Shown here in pieces: positions 13,401 to 26,114 of a stretch of DNA of 64,000 nt. Made by a program: the position numbers and the translations under genes. The notes beneath the pieces were generated by a model. The model did no database searches. It worked only from the letters and a program-made list of their open reading frames with translations, and was not told the DNA's origin. The DNA is from Pithys albifrons albifrons. Taxonomy: Eukaryota > Chordata > Aves > Passeriformes > Thamnophilidae. The stretch lies in contig NC_092459.1 in the NCBI RefSeq assembly GCF_047495875.1, forward strand, positions 42,086,490 to 42,150,489. Reading direction: 5' to 3'. Position 1 is the first letter of the stretch, and each line of letters begins with the position of its first letter.

Positions 13401-15004
13401 ACCTAATCAACATTTGCATTTGGTATGACAACCCATGAGCTATTAATTTTATTTTTCTGATATGGAACACTGACAAGTATATCAGTACTTTTCCATTTCC
13501 AGCTGAATGAGCATGTTTAACTGCTTAGTTCAGTTAGTAGGTTTAGTCTAGTGATGGTAACGTATTTCAGCAGAGGCGTTTGTATTTCTCTAGTGGGTTT
13601 TGCAACTTGCTCTGCTCATGAAATTAGACTGCTACCTATGCCTGAGAGAATTAATTTAAAGTTGGTTTGATTACGGCTAGACTGAACCATAGCCAGTGAA
13701 GCATAAAATGATTTCACAGAAAGTTTTGAGTTAATAGCTTTCTGGTCAAAATGTTTTCACAGTCAAGTTACTTGGCCATGAAGTAATTGCTGTACTAAGG
13801 AGTCCCTGTAAGAAGGAGTTCTTATCCTAGTCACATTGGGATAGCCTATGTGAAGCCTATCACATTAATATGGAACCTGCATCATAGTGTCTGACACTGT
13901 ATCAATAGGATGAAAAGGATGAAATAGTCACTTTCTATGGTGACTGCCGGAGGGGTGGTTGGGGGAGGGGGGTAGGAGGGGAAGAAAGAGGTGAGGGTTT
14001 TGGGTTGTACCAGTTTGGTGAGAGGGTTCGAGGCATGAGAATGCTATGCTACTCCTGTTTGGGAAAGAATATTTTGGCACCAGAAAAAGGATAGATCATG
14101 TGTCTGGGGTCCACATCTCAGTTTTTGAAGTTAGCTGATCCAATTATGAGAACTGTTTTGTCTATGGATATTCTAGACAAAAAAGGGGAAAAAACCAAAC
14201 AAAAAAACAGTTCTAGAGCAGATTAGTCTTACCTTGAATATTCAAGACAACTATCACATTTTTTTTAAATAGTCAGCATTTCTGAGTGCATGGCAATTTG
14301 TTATTATTATGTAATAGTTCAGACTATGATGTCAGATGTCTGGGTGACAAAGCACAACCTTTATGAATGCTTTAGATAGTGGAGAACAGAATGTGGCCAT
14401 TCAAATTCAGCTGTACACACACTCTGTGTGTGGAGCCAGGGAACCAGAAACTTATCCCCTTACAACAATTGTGGCACCAGACATTGCTGCTGTTCATACA
14501 GTACTACAGCTAAGTTTAGAAATTCCTATGTTGAAACTGTTTCACAGAAAAGATTCCTGAGAGAATGGGTTCACTCTCTCAGTAGCTGAGGTGTTTCATA
14601 AAGAAAAAATCGCTTTTATCACAGCAGGGGGATGAAAAGTCAAGAGGACCTTGAGAGTTTCCATGGATGTGCAAATTTTCTATAATCCAGGACACTCCTT
14701 TAGGTAACTTTTCAGGTTTGGAGAAACATCTATTTTTTTCTACAAGAATTAAACCTCATGGTTTTATATCTTTGTAAAAACCCTCAAAACAACAACAAAC
14801 AAACAAAAAAATGTGCTAAAGTATGTCTGAGAATCAGGCAAGTCTTCAGATTTCAATGTGTTAGTGTTTTTAAAATTTCCTAAGTATTTTGGCATAAAAG
14901 AATCCCTGGTTATTGTCATCCTTTTGTATTCCAAAATACTTTGCACAGTAAGCTGATGAGAATGTGCCAGTGTTGCAGATATCTGTCTTGCAAATCTTTA
15001 TCAG
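10417..15004. other. AT-rich background, no gene seen
   Basis: It contains a (CAA)n run at about 11977-12005 and a G-rich patch at 13946-13982. There are no supportable ORFs or RNA genes. Confidence 0.5.
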
Positions 15005-15749
15005 TGTCCTAATTTAGCAGGTGGTACCAGTTTATCTCTGTATGGATGATCAAAGCTATGTATTCCACACCTTCTATTCTTTTCCCAAGAACTCTGAACA
15101 ATGGACCATTTGCAACAGCTGCCCAGGGCACACCCAACTCCTCAGGGTGTGAGCTGGGTGTGAAAGACATCTGTGAGAAAAGAGCTGTGATAACTCCCCT
15201 CCAGGGAGTCGTTAGCACTTTCACACCCAACATGAGGGGGCCTGTCTGCTAATGGGTCATAAACGATTCCAAAATACTCCTTGACTCACAGAGTCAGATC
15301 ATCCATTGTGTAACTCTCTGCCCTGGGGGAGGGACTGGGTCCTCCCACCTGGGCCGGAGGGTACATAATCTTGGGGTTTAAAGACCTTGGGGAACTACTT
15401 GTCGGATCCAGAGAAGGACCAGAACCTTGACAAGAGGAAACCACCACTCTCGACCAGACTGCGACCACCACCTTTCGCCGGACTGCAACCGTCATCTGCA
15501 CCAACAGGTTCTTTCCTTCCTTTCGCTTTGGACTTGGGGGAAACACGTGGGTCTCAGCACAGGGGCTAACAAACACCATTGTGTTTGTGCCCCAGGGTGC
15601 TGGGTTTTACTTCTGGATTCTGTGGGTTAAAATCAATTTCTCTTTGTGCCATGGCGTTTATTGTAATATTGTTATTAAATTGTAACTCTGACATAATCAC
15701 TTTTGTGTTGGGTTCATTTCTCCTGCTGGTTTACCTTTAAACCAGCACA
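15005..15749 (+). repeat. 5' LTR of the old provirus
   Basis: It starts tgtcctaatttagc and ends aaaccagcaca, the TG...CA termini. Along its whole length it matches the reverse complement of 20112-20738. Shared blocks include the region around 'ggtacataa' (TATA-like, about 15361), 'ggatccagag', 'ccttgaca', 'caccaacaggttctttcctt', 'ggacttgggggaaacac', 'gtctcagcaca' and 'tgtgccccagg'. The poly-A signal variant attaaa lies at 15674-15679. No target duplication can be shown because the 3' end of the element is missing. Confidence 0.85.
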
Positions 15750-15754
15750 TCTTT

Positions 15755-15772
15755 TGGCACCCAATGTGGGGC
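15755..15772 (+). promoter_or_regulatory. Primer-binding site, tRNA-Lys1,2 type, CpG-decayed
   Basis: The 18 nt read tggcacccaatgtggggc and lie 5 nt after the LTR end. They match the tRNA-Lys1,2-complementary site (TGGCGCCCAACGTGGGGC, used by foamy viruses and Mason-Pfizer monkey virus) except at two positions. Both differences are transitions at CpG dinucleotides (CG to CA, CG to TG), the signature of methylation decay. Confidence 0.85.
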
Positions 15773-15836
15773 AAAGACAGAAGTTAGAATTACAATTTCA
15801 TTTTGTGCATTTGGATACAGAAACTCCCTGATCACC

Positions 15837-16698
15837 ATGTTGCTTCATGTGTTCACGGGGATGTTGTATCTGAGCCTGTTCATATTTCCACATATGGGGA
15901 ACTATTTGCCTATTTTGATTCTCTTTTTAAGACCAGGGGGAGGGATCAAAATTGCTTTATTCATATATTATGTTTATGTTATCATAACAGTTATCAGAGG
16001 CAGAGTTATCAGAGGCAGTGAGTTTCATTATGAATGTATACTCAGTCTTGTTTGCCTGACCTGGCTTGGGTTGCTACCTCTTGAGCCTCAATGCAAATCG
16101 TACCCAGCCTGTGTGGGGAACAGGAGGGAATGGTTATCTTGACCCTTTCACCTCCTTCTCATCCTTCAGACCTGCTCCAACAGTCTTTGAGAATATTGAA
16201 TTTCCTTTCGATATTAAGGACACTGTAGTGTTGTTGTTAGTGTTGCTTTGTCTCCTCTGTACTGTATACACCATGCTTAAGGTCAGAACAGGGCCTTCTA
16301 GAGAGGTTTTCTGGAAGCCTGCTCTGGGAGTTGATAATGCTGAGTGGCACGTAAAGTGGGAGAACATGGGCCAGTATCTGGAGAGTTTCTCTCCTCAAAT
16401 GACCTGGAAATTCACCCCAGAACAACTGCAGGACCCTGACAAAATAAGCTATGTGAAAAGCAAATGCTCTGACAGCCCCAGAGGTGTGCAGCTCACAGCA
16501 ACATGCTGGGCCCTGGCCACAGCCTACACAAACTGCTTGGTGGGGTACAGCACCGTTATGAGGAGGAGAAAAGGAGCAATTCCACAGGCACCATGTTCAC
16601 CCATAACCATGGCTGAGCCAGAGGGAAAAAGAGATACATCAACCAGCATCATGTCCACCCAGACCACAGCTGAGATATACTTGAAGTCATGGAATTAG
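15837..16698 (+). pseudogene. Decayed Gag membrane leader of the old provirus, frameshifted
   Basis: The first frame starts at ATG 15837 in the context caccATGt, identical to the young provirus Gag start, and gives a strongly hydrophobic N-terminus (LYLSLFIF, YLPILILFL, IALFIYYVYVIITVI). Homology then passes to the +1 frame (open 16066-16698), so a frameshift lies near 16030-16066. The second frame has WGTGGNGY, a third hydrophobic run (VVLLLVLLCLLCTVY) and then a polar region ending in a stop at 16698. It aligns to residues about 80-155 of the young Gag (WEGTKGN; ILLFMVFLQGC; YRMFEGR versus YTMLKVR). It carries about 100 further residues, with WHVKWENMG and FTPEQLQDPDK, that I cannot match in the young copy. 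No capsid region survives. Confidence 0.75.
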
Positions 16699-16709
16699 TT
16701 AAGGGTCAG

Positions 16710-17240
16710 TGTGTTGTGTTAGGCTGATCTGCCAAAATGCCAACTGCCCAACAGAGAGAGAAACCCCTCACACAACCCTGAGGGGAAAAAAGAGCAAAAA
16801 AAATGGAAAACTTAAAACAGGTTTATATATTTATACAGAAAAGAGAAAATTAAAAGTAACTACAATATAATACACACCTACATAATTTAGATATATCGAC
16901 AATCTCCTACCTCCCACCAAAAACAGATCCCATCACTTTGGAACCGTAAAGCACCCCAAACAATACTCAGCAAGGCAAAGAAAGGAGAGAATATCAATAA
17001 AATGTTTATTTCCCTGAACTAAAACAAAACGCAAAGTAGCTTCAGGGCAGCAGCAAGGTCCACCTCAGCAGGAAAGTGGCAGCGTGTCCTGTCTCTGTCT
17101 CCACCACAATGTGAAAGACCAAAGTTGTCCTACCCTACTGTATTTATATCCCAGTTTGCATCATCTGGCATGAAATATCTCTTTGGTTGCTTAAGTCAGG
17201 TGACACCTGTTCCTCCTAATCTATATAACACTAGGAATAT
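16710..17240 (-). mobile_element. Solo or truncated LTR, second family, minus strand
   Basis: It is homologous to 47232-47840. Shared blocks in order on the plus strand are 'ggctgatctgccaaaatgcc' (versus ggttgagctggtaaaacgcc), 'aacaggtttatatatttata', 'cagaaaagagaaaattaa', 'acatttattt ccctgaac' and the later pyrimidine-rich part. The far boundary is not sharp and no target duplication was found. It abuts the decayed Gag leader and probably inserted into the old provirus. Confidence 0.6.
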
Positions 17241-17389
17241 ACCAAATGAAAGAGGAAGATCTACTCTTATTTGTGATTACAATTGTGCATATTAATCTTT
17301 TCAATTGCACTAGAAACATCTGAGAAAGGAGCATTATACGAGCACTACAAAGCACAGCTACACAAATGGATTAATTCATTGGATCATTC

Positions 17390-17825
17390 TTTTGGCAATG
17401 AGAACAGTAATTGAGGTAGTGTCAGGGCCCTGAGTATTCTGGCAGGCTGTGATGGTCCCGATCACCTTTTCCTGGGACCCCTTCCCTCCCTCCACATTGC
17501 CCAAGGGTCCCATTGCTATTCAATTCAATGCCTCCAGTCCTGATCTGTACTGTAGTTATATCTGTGCTCAGCTGTATTGACTGGTTGTACAGAGATGGTT
17601 GGAATGGACTGAAACAGACTTCTTAACTTGCCTAGGCTGATGGTTTCTGTGCTGTATATGGTAGCCTCTTGCAATCACCAGCTCAGTTTCACACTGCTTG
17701 TACTGGGCACTGCACCATGGTCCAGGCCATCACTGACTGTACTGTCACTGTGGATTCTGAGCTGCCTTCCCCCTTGAAAGAACTCTGCCTCCGCTGCTTC
17801 TCAACACATTTCCACCTATGAAGAA
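17390..17825. other. GC-richer orphan block, possibly old retroviral interior
   Basis: This 430-bp block is visibly more GC-rich than its surroundings (ccctccctccacattgccc, ggtcccattgctattc). It lies just beyond the LTR that cuts the old provirus. It has no long ORF and no recognisable motif. It could be remaining provirus interior or an unrelated old repeat. Confidence 0.3.
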
Positions 17826-20106
17826 ATTTTCAATCTGAGATTGATGTATTTTGCTTTCTCATATGTCAAACTGACACAAATAATATATATCTCCATATAT
17901 TTTAATGTTGTTCTTTGATATAATGAGGGTTATAATGTGGTTATATGGCTATGAACAGGTTTTTGTATTTGCTTTCTCAAGTAGATGCTACTTCCAAATA
18001 TTTTTGTCTGAGGGTAAACTCGCTATTTTCATTTATAAAAATCTTTCTTTCTGAATATCCAGATACTAAAAAAATCTTTATCATACTACCTGGAGCAAAT
18101 AGATAATGAAAATTTCCTTCAGGAGAAACTGAGGACCCATGATTATGTTTACTTTTAACAGCTAGGAATTTTGCTTTAAAATAATTGCCAATCTGATTGC
18201 TTGTGTGTCTTACTAATGGTAGACACAGTGTAATAGTTAATTGAATTTGTTCAGATATTTTGCTAGATTTTGTGCCCATTTTGTGAGTTTTTGATCAGGT
18301 TCTGTTGTTGTTTGGTTTTTTGGGGTTTTGGAGGTTTGTTTGTTTGTTTGCTTGTTTTTTCTTTTTTCCCCTGAGCATCTATAGGTGTTTATAATTAACA
18401 TTTCTGAACCTCTCTCCTTTTCCTCTTTAACTGTTTGCCAGGTGTAGTGGTCTACATCTCAGCACCTGGATTATTATTTCCCAGGGAGAGATGGAAGAAA
18501 ATAGTAGGTGTTGGAAAGAGGGTCCTCTTTTTCATTTTGCCGGAGGCAGATAGATTGTAGGATACAAAAATCTTGATAATAACAAATCCACAAGTCATAT
18601 TTAAAATTAAAATGCTCCTCCACATTCACAGCAGGGGATACACATAATTGTTAAAACATACAAGTATTTATTTTTACAAGAAAAACTGTTCTCTAGAATG
18701 GTTTTCATTAAGCATATCCTTAAAATATCTACCAAATAATCAAGACAAATAGTTAAAGAAGGGAATTAATTGCTCCAGATTTTTGTCCAGATATATAGAT
18801 ACAGTCTTTCTATTTTCTTCTATTTAGTTTTTGTCCAAGTCCTAGAGACAATGAACACAATCAAAAAACTGGAGTAAAGTAGGAGAAAAGGCTTTCAGAC
18901 ACTCAGACGAGTAAACTAGAGAAAGTACTTTCTGCCTCTGATGTAGTTTTGAGCCTTCTGAAAAGTTACAGTGACTCTATTGTTGCTGAAAAAAAATTCA
19001 ATTATCTCTGTCTTAAAGACCTCTTTCAATTCCTCATACTGTGCTATAAAACGTACTATCTTCCCTATGTTCCAAGGACACATAATGACTATGATATGAC
19101 TGTATTCCCAATGGTATTTGAAACCTTCAATTTTTACTAATGTACCCTATTGTGCCAGGTGTAGAAAATGGGAGATATCTACTGAAGCAGAAACTGTTTC
19201 CATAAGATAACTGTGCAAATGTAAAAGTATTATAACAATTAAGTTTTCAAATTACCTGGGTTCTAGCTACAATAATTTTATGGTCTCAACTTAGAAGTGA
19301 AAGTGCTCTTCAAAGACCAACTAACATACATCACACAAGGTATTTATTTAACAATGTCCTCTCATAGATAGTTCTGAAATAATTTTCTTCTATCTAGAGA
19401 AATTATCTATGATGCACCGTTTGTAATTTTTCTAGAAGAACTTTCTTGTTTCCTATAGAGACATTTTATTTCAAATATGAACAAATATTATTCCAAAATG
19501 ATCAGCATATTTAAAATGCACAATAATTACTGTGGAGATAATACTTCATATTCAAGAGAATTACACAACTATTTACCTACAGATTTTTACAGTTAATATT
19601 TGCAGATAAAGGAAGCTGTTGAAAACTAATGCTTTTCATACTTTTGTTTCCCTACCAAACAAGAACCTCCTAAAGGGCATCAGTTTCTCCTCTAATAGAT
19701 TTTGTAGGTTGGCACTCCTCACTAACTAAAAAAATCACTTTTATTGTCCTTATGTTGAATCTGTGCTGAACAGCATCTTAAAAATGAAACTTTTTTCTGT
19801 GTCTTTTTTTTTTCTTCAATTCAGTCCTTACTCTGAGAGATATACTGGAGTCTCCCTCTCTGTCATTGAAAAAAAAATCTTTTTATTATTTTCAGAAGTC
19901 AATCTTGACCTTATTTCTTTGATTTATTAGTTGCCACTACATCTGTGACAGTATCCGTACTCCAGTATCTCTCTGACAGGTTGTGGGAAAAAATTTCCTC
20001 CCCTAACATTACGTGGAATCTTGTTAATGTCTATGAACTCTTTACAACAATTTTGTTCTTAGTAAGACAATTTGTAATCCTCATCACATAACCTTGTATT
20101 TTATAT
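17826..20106. other. AT-rich background, no gene seen
   Basis: A T/G-rich simple patch lies at 18302-18366 (gtttgtttgtttg). Nothing else is recognisable. Confidence 0.5.
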
Positions 20107-20111
20107 ACAAC

Positions 20112-20738
20112 TGTGCTGGTTTGAAGGTGAACCAGCAGGGGAAATGAACTCACCACGAGAGAGATTATAAGTCAGAGCTAAAATTTAATAATAATATTAC
20201 AATAACAACACTGATACACAAGGGAAATTGCTTTCAACTCACAATACCCCAGCAGTATGACCCAGTGTCCTGGGGCACAAACCCAAGAGGGTTTGTTTGC
20301 CCTTGTGCTGAGACCCCTGTGGCTCCCCCAAGTCCAGAGCAAAAGGAAAAGAAAAACCTGTTGGTGCAGGCGAGGGCTGTGGTCTGGGCGAGAGCGGTGA
20401 TCTCCTCCTGTCAAGGTCCTGCTGCTCCTCTGGATCCGACGAGAAGGTCCTGAGGTCTTCTTACCCACCACTTATGTACCCTCAGGGAGCACTCAGTCCC
20501 TCCCCCTGGGCGGGGACTCACACAATGGGTGATTAACTCTGGGAGCCAGGGGTTGTTGAGCTGTTGATGGCCCATTAGCAGCTCCGCCCCCCTCAGGCTG
20601 GGTGTGAAGTGATAATGGCTCCCTGGGCAGCTGCTGCTAATGGCCCATTGTCCTTGGGGAATGAATAGAGGGGGTGGAATACACAGGTTTGATCACCACC
20701 ACACAGGGTTAGCTGGTCCCTCCAGCTGAACTAGGACA
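20112..20738 (-). mobile_element. Solo LTR, same family as the 15-kb provirus, minus strand
   Basis: Read on the minus strand it starts TGTCCTAGTTCAGC and ends CCTTCAAACCAGCACA. The 5-bp duplication acaac (20107-20111 and 20739-20743) flanks it exactly. It aligns along its whole length with the 5' LTR at 15005-15749 but is 627 bp against 745 bp, with several indels. On the minus strand it has a TATA-like 'gggtacataagtgg' and an attaaa poly-A variant. It is a clean solo LTR left by recombination. Confidence 0.9.
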
Positions 20739-20743
20739 ACAAC

Positions 20744-22689
20744 CCAAATAACTAGTATAAATTCAGTCCATTGTGAAGTATGCACCAATTCACTAATGTC
20801 AGTGAGGTATAAGCATCTTCTGAAACATATAGTCCTACCAGCATATTATTAGGAGGTATTATTATTGTTTACAAGCTGAGGAAGTCTAGATAAGAAATCC
20901 TTTGGTTCAAATGAACCACAGCCCTAGGAATAGAAAACTATTCTAGACTTGCATACCTTAATCTGCCAGATATAAGATATTTTAATGCAAAACTATCATG
21001 ATGTAGGGAAAGGAATTAGAGTTTCTTAGAATAAGAAGAAGTAAAAGGTAAGATGCCACACTACAGGAAAATGTTGTATAGTTATGGGAAAAAATGCTCA
21101 GTTCTAGCTCTTATAATAAGCTTTTTTTTTCTCTCATTTAAATCTCTTAATTTCAAATTAATGATATATATATCTGAGGTCCCCTTAGTATAGCCTCAAT
21201 AAACTGCCACATTATGAAGTCTCCAGTAATATCTCAAAGAATCTTGCTTCTTTGTGGCATAATACATTGATTTAATTAGAAGAGAATTATGTGGATGTTC
21301 ATCAGGAGCAGTAGAACTTTTTCATGATGACTGAATTTGGAGCATGGGTCCTTTAAAGGTTCTGAATTAGTGTAATTGCTATGAAGTAGAAAAGCATTAA
21401 AAAATAGCAGAAAAATATTTATGTATCCATAGCACCCAGTCCTTTAAGGTTTATAAGAAAGCAAGATGCATTGGGAGGCAACAACACTGTAAAATACTTT
21501 CTTCAAAACAAAATCCAAAATTTTTACTTATTATTCTCAGTTTTAAGCTAAACTTTATAATGAAAATGCTACGCATGAAGCTACAAGTTATAGATATTTT
21601 AGTACCAAGAAGAAATGCTTTTTTTCCTTTTTTTTTTTTTTGGTGGGGCACACAAATTCTTAACTTGAATTTTGAAATTGTGCCAGCAGTTTACTTAGTA
21701 TTGTCTCCTTTACTGAAAACATTTGCATATGCACACATAAGCGTATAACCCACAAAGAATCTATCAGAGTGGTGAATTTAGAATGTTGATGGACTGGCAC
21801 AGAGGTCAGTGACCATACATTCCATGACCTTTAAAGACAATGAACTATGATAATTAATCATAGCTACTTTAGAGAATGTATCTTGACAGGTTCATTCTTC
21901 CAGTTGTGCATGATCATTTTTAAAAGGATAGGATCAAGTTCTGTTCTTGACTTCATCCTGTATACAGTTCAGTATTTAGTCACTACAAATTCATTTAAAT
22001 CTTATGCACTATTTTCTGTGCAATAAAAATCTTGTGATTGTCATCACATTATTAACTACCTATAGCATAAAGAAGAATTGTAAACCTACTTAGAGTGAAC
22101 AAGTGATCTATACTTCTACCTCTAAATATAATTTGTTATTTTTAAAAAATAATTTTTTGTAAAGGAATTTCTTATATATTTAATTTAGCTTCTGGCAAAC
22201 TTCAATCTATTGATTTCAGTTTTCAATTTAATTAAATGACTCTTGTTGTTTATGTCAAATTTCATCTATGGACTTCATCAAAAATATTCAGCTTTTCTAT
22301 AGTGTCTTATTTTAAGTTAATTCTTGAGTTTTTAAATAAGGAGACTAATTAGATCTCCATGATTCAATAATTACAGCTTTCGAAAGAGAACAAATATCAT
22401 CTTGAAATGATGTATCCTATTGGTAAGTTATGATGACAATATCCCTTGAGAAACAGCTGACAGGTGCCAATCAGATTTGCAAAACATTTTTGTTTAGCTG
22501 CTCAGATTTCTTTCTCTTGGGAATTCACAACATTAACTTGGACACATCCAATGTCTAATTTTGCTCTGTGTTGCAACAAATGACCTTTTTTTAAAGCTCA
22601 CAAAAAGTGCTGTTACAGGCAATCAAAACCTTTTCAATGAATTGTCATAATGTAAAAATATCTTTGCTATCATGTGATCCTGAGTAAAG
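20744..22689. other. AT-rich background, no gene seen
   Basis: No recognisable gene or repeat apart from short T runs (21121, 21630). Confidence 0.5.
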
Positions 22690-22785
22690 TGCTCTAGGGG
22701 ACCCTGTTTGAGCAGTGAGGTTGGACTAGTTGACCTCCAGCGGTCCCTTCTAGAATTACCCATTCTGTGATTTTGTGAAATTTTG
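22690..22785 (+). mobile_element. CR1 LINE, short 3' end
   Basis: The sequence 'gaccctgtttgagcagtgag gttggactagttgacctcc...tcccttctagaattacccattctgtgattttgtga' is the extreme CR1 3' end with its ATTCTGTGA-like tail. No coding part remains. Confidence 0.8.
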
Positions 22786-25482
22786 TACAGTTTGTATATT
22801 GGTAAAAGTACATTTTATAAAATAATTGCAACTTAAGTTTGACTTCTAGTTTAATATAATAAATGGAGGGAAAAGTTCCAATTTTTGGTCTCTAGTTCCT
22901 CCAATACTAGGCAATGCCATGAAAACTTATAGGATAAAAATTGCAAAAAAGAAAGCATAGATAGCAAAGGAGAAAAAAAAAGTGACAAAACATTAAGGGA
23001 GCACTAAAGCAACTAAAACAAGTTCTAAAGATTTAGAGAGACTTATGGTAAAATTTAAAATATTACTCAGAAGAATGAACGTTTAAAACATGACAGTAAA
23101 ACAGAGATTAATATGATTAACAATTACTCGCCTAATACTCTACATTAATTTGTCCAGCTTCATTATAAAAATCAATCTAGACATATTCCTCTGCTTTCTT
23201 CATGATATCTGGGGGAAAAAGACAGAATGGGTATTTCCTTTCTACTTTCCCAGTATTTCTTCTGCCTACTTTCCTCAACTGTGAAAAATACAAAGTTTTC
23301 TTAAAAAAAAAGGTGAAATTCCTTAGCTGTGCCATAGCTGTGGCTACTTGTCAACCCTGTGAAGAGGTTGAAGAATGTTAAAAGCATTTGTTATCATCAA
23401 AGCAAAATACAGGGATTGTTGAGTTATCTTTTCCTGCATCTTAAACCCATGTTATACTGGTAGTAATTGAAAAGACATGCACTTGGCCACATCAGAATGA
23501 ATTACTTTTCCTATTGGCCATACACTAACACAATTAGAGGTCTGGATTGTCCTTATTCAAATCATAAGGGCATAGTCAAAGTATAAAAAGGCTGAAAAAA
23601 TCAAACAAAATAAAATCATCATTTTAATATATCCCAAATAAATTTGGCTAGATGTTTCCATACAACTAACTTAGGTCATAGATTTAATAAAGAAAACCTA
23701 TTAACGAGGTGAAAGACATTAACCTTTTTTTCCTTTTTACCTTGACAGATGAAAATATACTAATCAAGAAGCACTGTCCTCTAATCACTCATACTTGATG
23801 CTCTTACTTGCAGTACCCATTCCTTCATTAAGCTTTACATCTTTTAGCCATAAAGATCATTCTTGAACTTCAGCAAATCCTTGATGTAAATCGTTGAAAG
23901 GATGACACTGTCTGCATTTGCATCTGTCTTTGAAGAAGCTCCCTAATAAGGGTACTTGGACTCACTTTTTGGATGTAAAAAAAGTAGAATTGTGAATGGC
24001 AAGAATTTCTAGTTTTGAAAAAAGCAACACTAAATGGGGGGGGTGGGGGGGAAGAGACATTCTTCTCTCAACATGACAAAAAGTGCTCCAGAAAGATGCA
24101 TTTTCCAAAAAAAGACCTCGAAAGAGGTTTTACCAATAGTGAGGAAATGGCTTAAAATAGCTTACTATTCCTTCCAATGACCATAAATCAAAACACATGC
24201 AACTTAAAATCAAAACAATCCTCTGAAATAGATTATTCAGCTGACGTGCAAAACAGTCATTGGGATTACATTGGGGAAATCATGCATATGTTTATATAAA
24301 GGGAAGAAACCCATGTTCTGAATATATCATATTTACATAAATTTCTCCTCTTTGATTGCAGCTAATCTAGTAAAGGTGTGTTGTTGTCCTGCTGTGAGGG
24401 ACAGGATGACCAGATTTAGGGAAGTGTCCTTTTGAAAGTGAAAACAGCAGTGGCTCAAACTCTTTAAGTCATCTGTCAGAAAATCAAGATTATGTGATAG
24501 AGACTTCTGTAGCATAAAATAATAGGTATTCAAAGGGCTGATTAGATTATTATACAATTGATCCATGGAGATGGAACTGACCCAGCTATAAATGTACCAT
24601 TTGTTTCAGTACTAGGGTACATACACAGGTTGCTCCATCCCTTGGGAATTTCACAAAGAATCTTTTGCAGAATGATAGAACAGAATTCTAGCACAGAATT
24701 CCATTTCCTGGCAAGAAAGTAAGGAGCACATTGAAGTACTGTTCTCCAGATTTGGTAAGGCTATTTTGGAGTTCTCTTGAAAGAAAGGTTTCTTCCTTTC
24801 CTTATATAATATAAACAAGAATAAGCTTTTTTCTTCCTGTCTTTTTTTTTCCCTTTTGAATACATCAAAGAATGCAACCTTCTTTTGAGAAACAATAGGA
24901 TCATATCAAATGGTTTCAACAAGTTTTCCTTGAGCATAAAACAAATTCTGGTTGTCAGGAAGCAGTAATTACATTGCTATTCGTAATTAATCCCAGCTTT
25001 GTCCAGTAATTCTGTACATATTTTTGTTCTTTAATTTAATGATGGATTTTTCTGTTTAATTTCTAAAGGGCCTTTTAAAGGCTTTCTTGTTTTACAGGAA
25101 AACTCAGAACTGATTTCACTTCTTAAAGTATGCATTTTTATAAATGTTTTAAATGGAGCAAACGTATACACAGCAAGTGAAAGCTAGAATTTTTATTAGT
25201 AAGGGTAGAAATGACTGTGATATCTTCAGCAAATACTAACAAACACAATATATTTAAAAAGACAGAAAATTCTTATGTTCAAATGTTCTTATAACTGTCA
25301 TTGTATAGTAGTTGTTACAAATAAATGAAACAAAAAAACCCAAAAGAAAACCAAACCAAACCATAGTAGAATTATTTTGCTTATATTTTGTAAATGCTCC
25401 AGTATCTCTGCAGACAGATGTAGCAGAATAAAACCTCTCTGTGCCAAATACTATTAACTCCAGATGAAGTTTCTGCTCATAA
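22786..25482. other. AT-rich background, no gene seen
   Basis: A G-run (gggggggtggggggg) occurs at about 24037-24051. No gene or repeat family is recognised. Confidence 0.5.
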
Positions 25483-25724
25483 CTACCTGAAATAATATTG
25501 TAATATGGGTGTCAGTTTCCTCTCCAAAGCTACAAGTGATAGGACAAGAGGAAATGATCTCAAGATGTTCCAGGAGAGGTTTAGATTGGATAGTAGAAAA
25601 TAGATCTTCCAGAAAAGAGCTATCAAGCATTGGAAGAGACTGCCCAGGGAGTTGATGGAATCTCCATCCTTGGAGGCATTTAATACCAATGAGGAACTTG
25701 GAACATGTGGAACATGATTTGATA
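25483..25724 (+). mobile_element. CR1 LINE 3' fragment, left part of an interrupted copy
   Basis: CR1-like order: 'gtgataggacaagaggaaat', 'ctcaagatgttccaggagag', 'gtttagattggatagtagaa', 'aagcattggaagagactgcc', 'ccttggaggcatttaata'. The copy stops at about 25724, and its expected tail resumes near 26150. Confidence 0.75.
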
Positions 25725-26114
25725 GTTCTAAGTGTAGATACCTTTCTGGAAGAGATGTAATGATGACATTAGGACAAGTTTCACTTAGGAAGTCTATCCT
25801 GCCTAAAAAGTACCTCTCTCAAAGACAGTTGGTTACTTTTCCTTTTCCTTCAGCATTTCAGAGAAAGCTGTAGGTTCTCCCTCTCTGGTATGAGGAGAGA
25901 TAAACATATGTTACAGGCTGGCCCACTGGAGAAGGCTTGGCAGGGAGGGACCAGAGAAGATAAAAGCCTTGAAGAAAACGAGGTGTGTCTTTCTCAAGCC
26001 CAGTGCTTCTTTTTCGCATCACTGTTAGGTTTTTCTCTTGTAAGTTTAGTGTTCTTGATTTTTGAAATAAATTTTCCTGAAATTCCTCTGCCTGGAATTT
26101 CAGCGGTACCTGCA
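25725..26114 (+). mobile_element. Possible LTR-like insert within a CR1 copy
   Basis: This block separates two parts of one CR1. It has a TATA-like agataaaagcc near 25957 and a poly-A signal aataaa near 26066, an LTR-like promoter/poly-A arrangement. A 5-bp direct repeat tgata flanks it (25720-25724 and 26115-26119), but the left terminus reads GT, not TG, so the boundaries are uncertain. Confidence 0.35.

Larger units (their letters stand above)
15005..16709 (+). mobile_element. Old truncated endogenous retrovirus: 5' LTR, PBS and Gag leader
   Basis: The element has a 745-bp 5' LTR (15005-15749), a 5-nt spacer, a tRNA-Lys-type primer-binding site (15755-15772) and a decayed Gag leader (15837-16698). 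It is then cut by a minus-strand LTR of another family starting near 16710. No protease, RT or integrase is visible and no 3' LTR is found downstream. The LTR shares its family with the solo LTR at 20112-20738. The leader is homologous to the N-terminus of the Gag ORF in the young provirus at 55 kb although the LTRs differ, so the two are sister lineages. Frameshifts and CpG decay show it is old. Confidence 0.8.

Noticed and set aside
18436..18560. 'ccaggtgtagtggtctacat...cagcacctgg...aggcagatagattg' resembles a 7SL-derived SINE (Alu/B1)
   Set aside because: The match is short and interrupted, and the remainder of the window is avian in repeat content. Chance is more likely.
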